A stretch of 64,000 bases of DNA from Microbacterium sp. MYb66 (GTDB taxonomy: Bacteria > Actinomycetota > Actinomycetes > Actinomycetales > Microbacteriaceae). Where the stretch lies: positions 1 to 64,000 of the forward strand of contig NZ_PCOV01000012.1 in assembly GCF_002979435.1 (NCBI RefSeq). Direction: 5' to 3'. The translations under genes and the position numbers were made by a program. Below the pieces are notes generated by a model, which made no database searches, was not told the DNA's origin, and saw only the letters and a program-made list of their open reading frames with translations. Each line of letters opens with the position of its first letter. Within the stretch, counting starts at the first letter, position 1. Of this stretch, positions 61,390-64,000 are shown one piece after another.

Positions 61390-62681
61390 GTCCCACGATC
61401 CTCCTCCGCTCCTCCTGGCAGACCGTCAACATCGGCGATGTCGCTCATTCACCGGGAGCGCTCCGGGCGCTCCTCCGACATGCACCGGATGCCCGCCTGA
61501 TCCTCTGGCCCATCCACCTCGACGACCGAGAGCGGGCCATGTTCGCCCGGGCATTCCCGGAGGTCGAGATCGCCGAGGGCGAGCTGCTTCCCGACGGCAC
61601 TGCCACGACGGCGGAGCTCGACGCGGCGATCGCCGCGGCCGACGTGCTCGTGCACGGCTCCGCCCCGAGCCTCGTCAGGGCCGAAGACATGAGCACCTGG
61701 GCCCGGACGACGGGCAAGCCCTACGGTTTCTTCGGCGTCTCGCTCGATCCGCTGAACCCCGTGTTCACGGGAACCCTCGACGAGTTGGAGTCGATGGTGC
61801 GGTCGCTCGGCAGAGGAGTGCTCGACGAGCAGGATCTCGAGGTGCTCGACGGCGCGGCGTTCGTCTACTGCCGCGACTCGATCACCGAGCTGTTCCTGCG
61901 CACCCTCGATCTGCGCTGCCCGGTCGTCGAGTTCGGCCCGGATGCCACGTTCGCCTTCGACGTGATCGACGAGGAGGCCGCCGCCGGGATCAAGCGCGCA
62001 CACGGTCTCCGAGACGGCGAGTACCTCTGCGTCGTGCCACGGGTGCGGTGGACCCCGTACTTCCAGATGCGAGGTGAGCGCCCGACTGTCCAAGATATCC
62101 GCCGCACGGCATACAACGGTCTCTGGGTCGAGCATGACCTCGGTGTGCTCGCCGCGACCATCGTCGACTACGTCCGCCGCACCGGACACCAGGTGCTCGT
62201 GGTGCCGGAGATGGCATATGCGGTCGGCCTCGCCGAAGAGCATTTCGGCGATGCGCTTCCCGCCGATGTGCGCCCGCACGTGCGCGTGCTCGGCCGCTAC
62301 TGGTCCGCACCCGAGGCCCTGACCGTGTACCGCGACGCCGAGGCGGTCGTGAGCATCGAGTGCCACTCGCCGCTCATGGCGATCAGCCAGGGCACGCCGG
62401 CCGTGTACGTCCGCCAGCCGACGGATACGGTGAAGGGGCGTATGTACGACGACGTGGGCGCATCGGGCGGACCCGTGGAGATCTCCGGAGGGCCGCTGCC
62501 GGTGCTGACCGCGCTGCGCAGGATCCTGGACGATCCTGCGGATGCCAGGGCGAAGACGGCGGCCACGAGGGAACGGGCGCACCAGCGTCTGCGTGCCATG
62601 GTCGAACAGGTCGTCTCCTGCGCCGAAAGGCCCGCTGCCCTCGTCGGTGCTTCCCCCGAGAACGCCGACGCCCCCGACTGA
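61386..62681 (+). CDS. Polysaccharide pyruvyl transferase-family protein
   Basis: 431 aa, GT-B-like. ILLRSSWQTVNIGDVAHSPGALRALLRHAPDARLILWP, ADVLVHGSAPSLVRAED, FVYCRDSITELFLRTLDLRCPVVEFGPDATF and AVVSIECHSPLMAISQGTPAVYVRQPTDTVKGRMYDDVG follow the CsaB/ExoV pattern (the S/C-R-D and H-S/P-x-x-A-I blocks). Classical members add pyruvate ketals to exopolysaccharide sugars. Here it is coupled to a secreted putative lyase and a sugar-binding protein, so a role in breakdown, or in recognising a phosphorylated or ketal-bearing sugar, is possible. No signal peptide. Confidence 0.82.
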   Translation: MSPTILLRSSWQTVNIGDVAHSPGALRALLRHAPDARLILWPIHLDDRERAMFARAFPEVEIAEGELLPDGTATTAELDAAIAAADVLVHGSAPSLVRAEDMSTWARTTGKPYGFFGVSLDPLNPVFTGTLDELESMVRSLGRGVLDEQDLEVLDGAAFVYCRDSITELFLRTLDLRCPVVEFGPDATFAFDVIDEEAAAGIKRAHGLRDGEYLCVVPRVRWTPYFQMRGERPTVQDIRRTAYNGLWVEHDLGVLAATIVDYVRRTGHQVLVVPEMAYAVGLAEEHFGDALPADVRPHVRVLGRYWSAPEALTVYRDAEAVVSIECHSPLMAISQGTPAVYVRQPTDTVKGRMYDDVGASGGPVEISGGPLPVLTALRRILDDPADARAKTAATRERAHQRLRAMVEQVVSCAERPAALVGASPENADAPD

Positions 62682-62737
62682 TCCGCCTCACCCACGCACG
62701 AACGACACAACGACAACCGACACACAAGGAGACAGCC

Positions 62738-64000
62738 ATGCGAACCGCATCGAAGCGCTCGCTCGCCCCACTCGCCGCCGTGCTCACGCTGAGCATCGGC
62801 ATCACCGGCTGCAGTGGAGCGGCCACCGGAGGCCCCGGCGGCGCCGAACCCACCCCCGACCTCGAGGCCGACGTCACGATCACGGTCGGCGACCTGCCCC
62901 CGACGAGCGAAGCGGAGAAGCGCGCCTTCTTCGAGAGCCAGGTCGACGCGTTCATGTCCGAGAATCCGAACATCACCGTCGAGGCGGTCGAAGACACGTG
63001 GAATCCGCAGACATTCCAGGCCCAGCTCGCGGCGGACAGCCTCCCGACAGTCCTCAGTGTCGCGTTCACGGAAGCGAACGCGCTCGCCGGCCGCGGACAG
63101 GTCGCCGAACTCGGACAGGCCATCGAGCTGGCGGGCCTCGGCGATCAGCTCAATCCCGACCTGCTCGATCTCGTCTCCGATGACGAGGGCGGGATCTACG
63201 CGGTGCCGACCTCGGCGCAGGCGCTGGGCCTCGTCTACAACCGCGACCTCTTCGTGCAGGCCGGTCTCGACCCCGACGCTCCGCCGCAGACCTGGGACGA
63301 ACTGCGCGAAGCGGCGAAGCAGATCACCGAGACGACCGGAGCCGCCGGATTCGCGACGATGACCACCGAGAACCAGGGGGGATGGATGCTCGCCGCCGGG
63401 ATCTACAGCTACGGCGGCACCGTCGAAGACGCGAAGGGCACCGAGGCGACCTTCAACGACGACCCGGCGACCGAGTACCTGGAGCTGCTGCAGAAGATGC
63501 GGTGGGACGACGGCTCGATGGGGAGCAACTTCCTCTACAACGCCGGGGCGCTCGTGCAGGATTTCTCAGCGGGCAAGGTCGGTATGTTCATCGGCTTCTC
63601 CGGGCTCTACCGCCCCGCCGTGATCCGCAACCAGATGCCGGCGGAGAACTTCGGCATGGCGCCGATGCCGGTCGGCGCCGACGCCGAGCCCGCGTCGCTC
63701 ACCGGCGGCACGATCCAGGTCGTCAGCCCCGGGTCGACGCCGGAGGAGCGGGTGGCCGCGGTGAAGTGGATCGACTACTTCCACCTGAAGAAGTTCACCG
63801 ACGAGAAGCTCGCCGTAGCCCAGGCCGAGTCGGCCGCGGCATCCGCTCAGGCGGTGACGGTCCCTGAGCGACCGGCGATCAGTCAGGAAGCGTACGACCA
63901 GTACTTCGAGTGGATCCAGCCGTACGTCAACGTGCCGCTCGACAACTTCGGCACCTACACCGCGGCGTTCGAGAAGCAGAGCCTGCTGCCCGAGCCCGCC
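62738..64000 (+). CDS. ABC sugar-binding lipoprotein, 3' end beyond the window
   Basis: 421 codons are open to the last base with no stop, so this gene continues outside. Signal peptide with lipobox ITGC, Cys25. Mature segments: SEAEKRAFFESQVDAFMSENPNITVEAVEDTW, YAVPTSAQALGLVYNRDLFVQAGLDPDAPPQTWDEL, MGMAP-like SLTGGTIQVVSPGSTPEERVAAVKWIDYF: family 1 binding protein. AAGGAG seven bases before ATG 62738. Permease genes are expected just downstream. Likely imports the product of the secreted 658-aa protein. Confidence 0.93.
   Translation, partial: MRTASKRSLAPLAAVLTLSIGITGCSGAATGGPGGAEPTPDLEADVTITVGDLPPTSEAEKRAFFESQVDAFMSENPNITVEAVEDTWNPQTFQAQLAADSLPTVLSVAFTEANALAGRGQVAELGQAIELAGLGDQLNPDLLDLVSDDEGGIYAVPTSAQALGLVYNRDLFVQAGLDPDAPPQTWDELREAAKQITETTGAAGFATMTTENQGGWMLAAGIYSYGGTVEDAKGTEATFNDDPATEYLELLQKMRWDDGSMGSNFLYNAGALVQDFSAGKVGMFIGFSGLYRPAVIRNQMPAENFGMAPMPVGADAEPASLTGGTIQVVSPGSTPEERVAAVKWIDYFHLKKFTDEKLAVAQAESAAASAQAVTVPERPAISQEAYDQYFEWIQPYVNVPLDNFGTYTAAFEKQSLLPEPA

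Overview
The window is a stretch of high-GC actinobacterial chromosome, most likely Microbacteriaceae and probably Microbacterium. This is inferred from codon use, frequent GTG starts, tightly overlapping ATGA/GTGA gene junctions, many leaderless promoters (a TANNNT box about 7 nt before a start codon), a DUF222/HNH gene, and gene order. No database search was possible; family calls come from reading motifs.

Region 1 (1-16.5 kb) is conserved housekeeping DNA. It opens with the 3' end of a 5S rRNA and its terminator. Then comes a run of co-directional genes: repeat/TPR-like protein, HAD phosphatase, 58-aa microprotein, tlyA, nadK, recN, pyrG, NUDIX, xerD, parA, scpA, scpB, rluB, tyrA, cmk, der. 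From memory this matches the Mycobacterium tuberculosis Rv1691-Rv1713 neighbourhood, with tyrA added and no genes between recN and pyrG. The products serve rRNA modification, NAD(P) and CTP/CMP supply, chromosome repair, dimer resolution, segregation and ribosome assembly.

Region 2 (16.5-21.3 kb) holds a NUDIX-NYN fusion, an SOS-box-preceded DUF222/HNH gene, a three-gene minus-strand operon (small acidic protein, YhhN membrane protein, S4 RNA-binding protein), a GNAT acetyltransferase and tRNA-Pro(GGG).

Region 3 (21.3-32.5 kb) is accessory. The 3' end of tRNA-Pro is repeated exactly (39 bp) 2.1 kb downstream, bracketing an integrase stub, an NTF2-like protein and an ECF sigma factor with its membrane partner: the relic of a tRNA-integrated element. 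Beyond it lie a TetR-controlled flavin monooxygenase/RidA/siderophore-interacting-protein operon, a frameshifted hydrolase, a methyltransferase, and a patchwork of small genes of SUKH, leucine-rich-repeat or unknown type.

Region 4 (32.5-37.9 kb) is a catabolic set around a TetR regulator with two operators: a sarcosine-oxidase-like flavoenzyme on one strand; an amidohydrolase, an esterase and a GlcD-type oxidase on the other. The substrate is unknown.

Region 5 (37.9-55.6 kb) looks like an L-rhamnose/rhamnoside utilisation locus: LacI regulator, ABC sugar importer (binding protein plus two permeases, no ATPase), RpiB/LacAB-type isomerase, rhamnulokinase, class II aldolase, two cytoplasmic GH78 alpha-L-rhamnosidases, an SGNH esterase and two Tat-exported proteins (beta-helix; TIM-barrel with discoidin and jelly-roll domains). 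Outside enzymes would cut a rhamnose-containing glycan, the importer would bring in fragments, and the cytoplasmic enzymes would trim and catabolise rhamnose.

Region 6 (55.6-64 kb) has a pentapeptide-repeat protein, an internally deleted relic of the gene at 30.9 kb, a small membrane protein, a HerA-like ATPase, and a second LacI-headed cluster (Tat-exported 658-aa protein, pyruvyl-transferase-family protein, start of another sugar-binding lipoprotein) that runs off the window.
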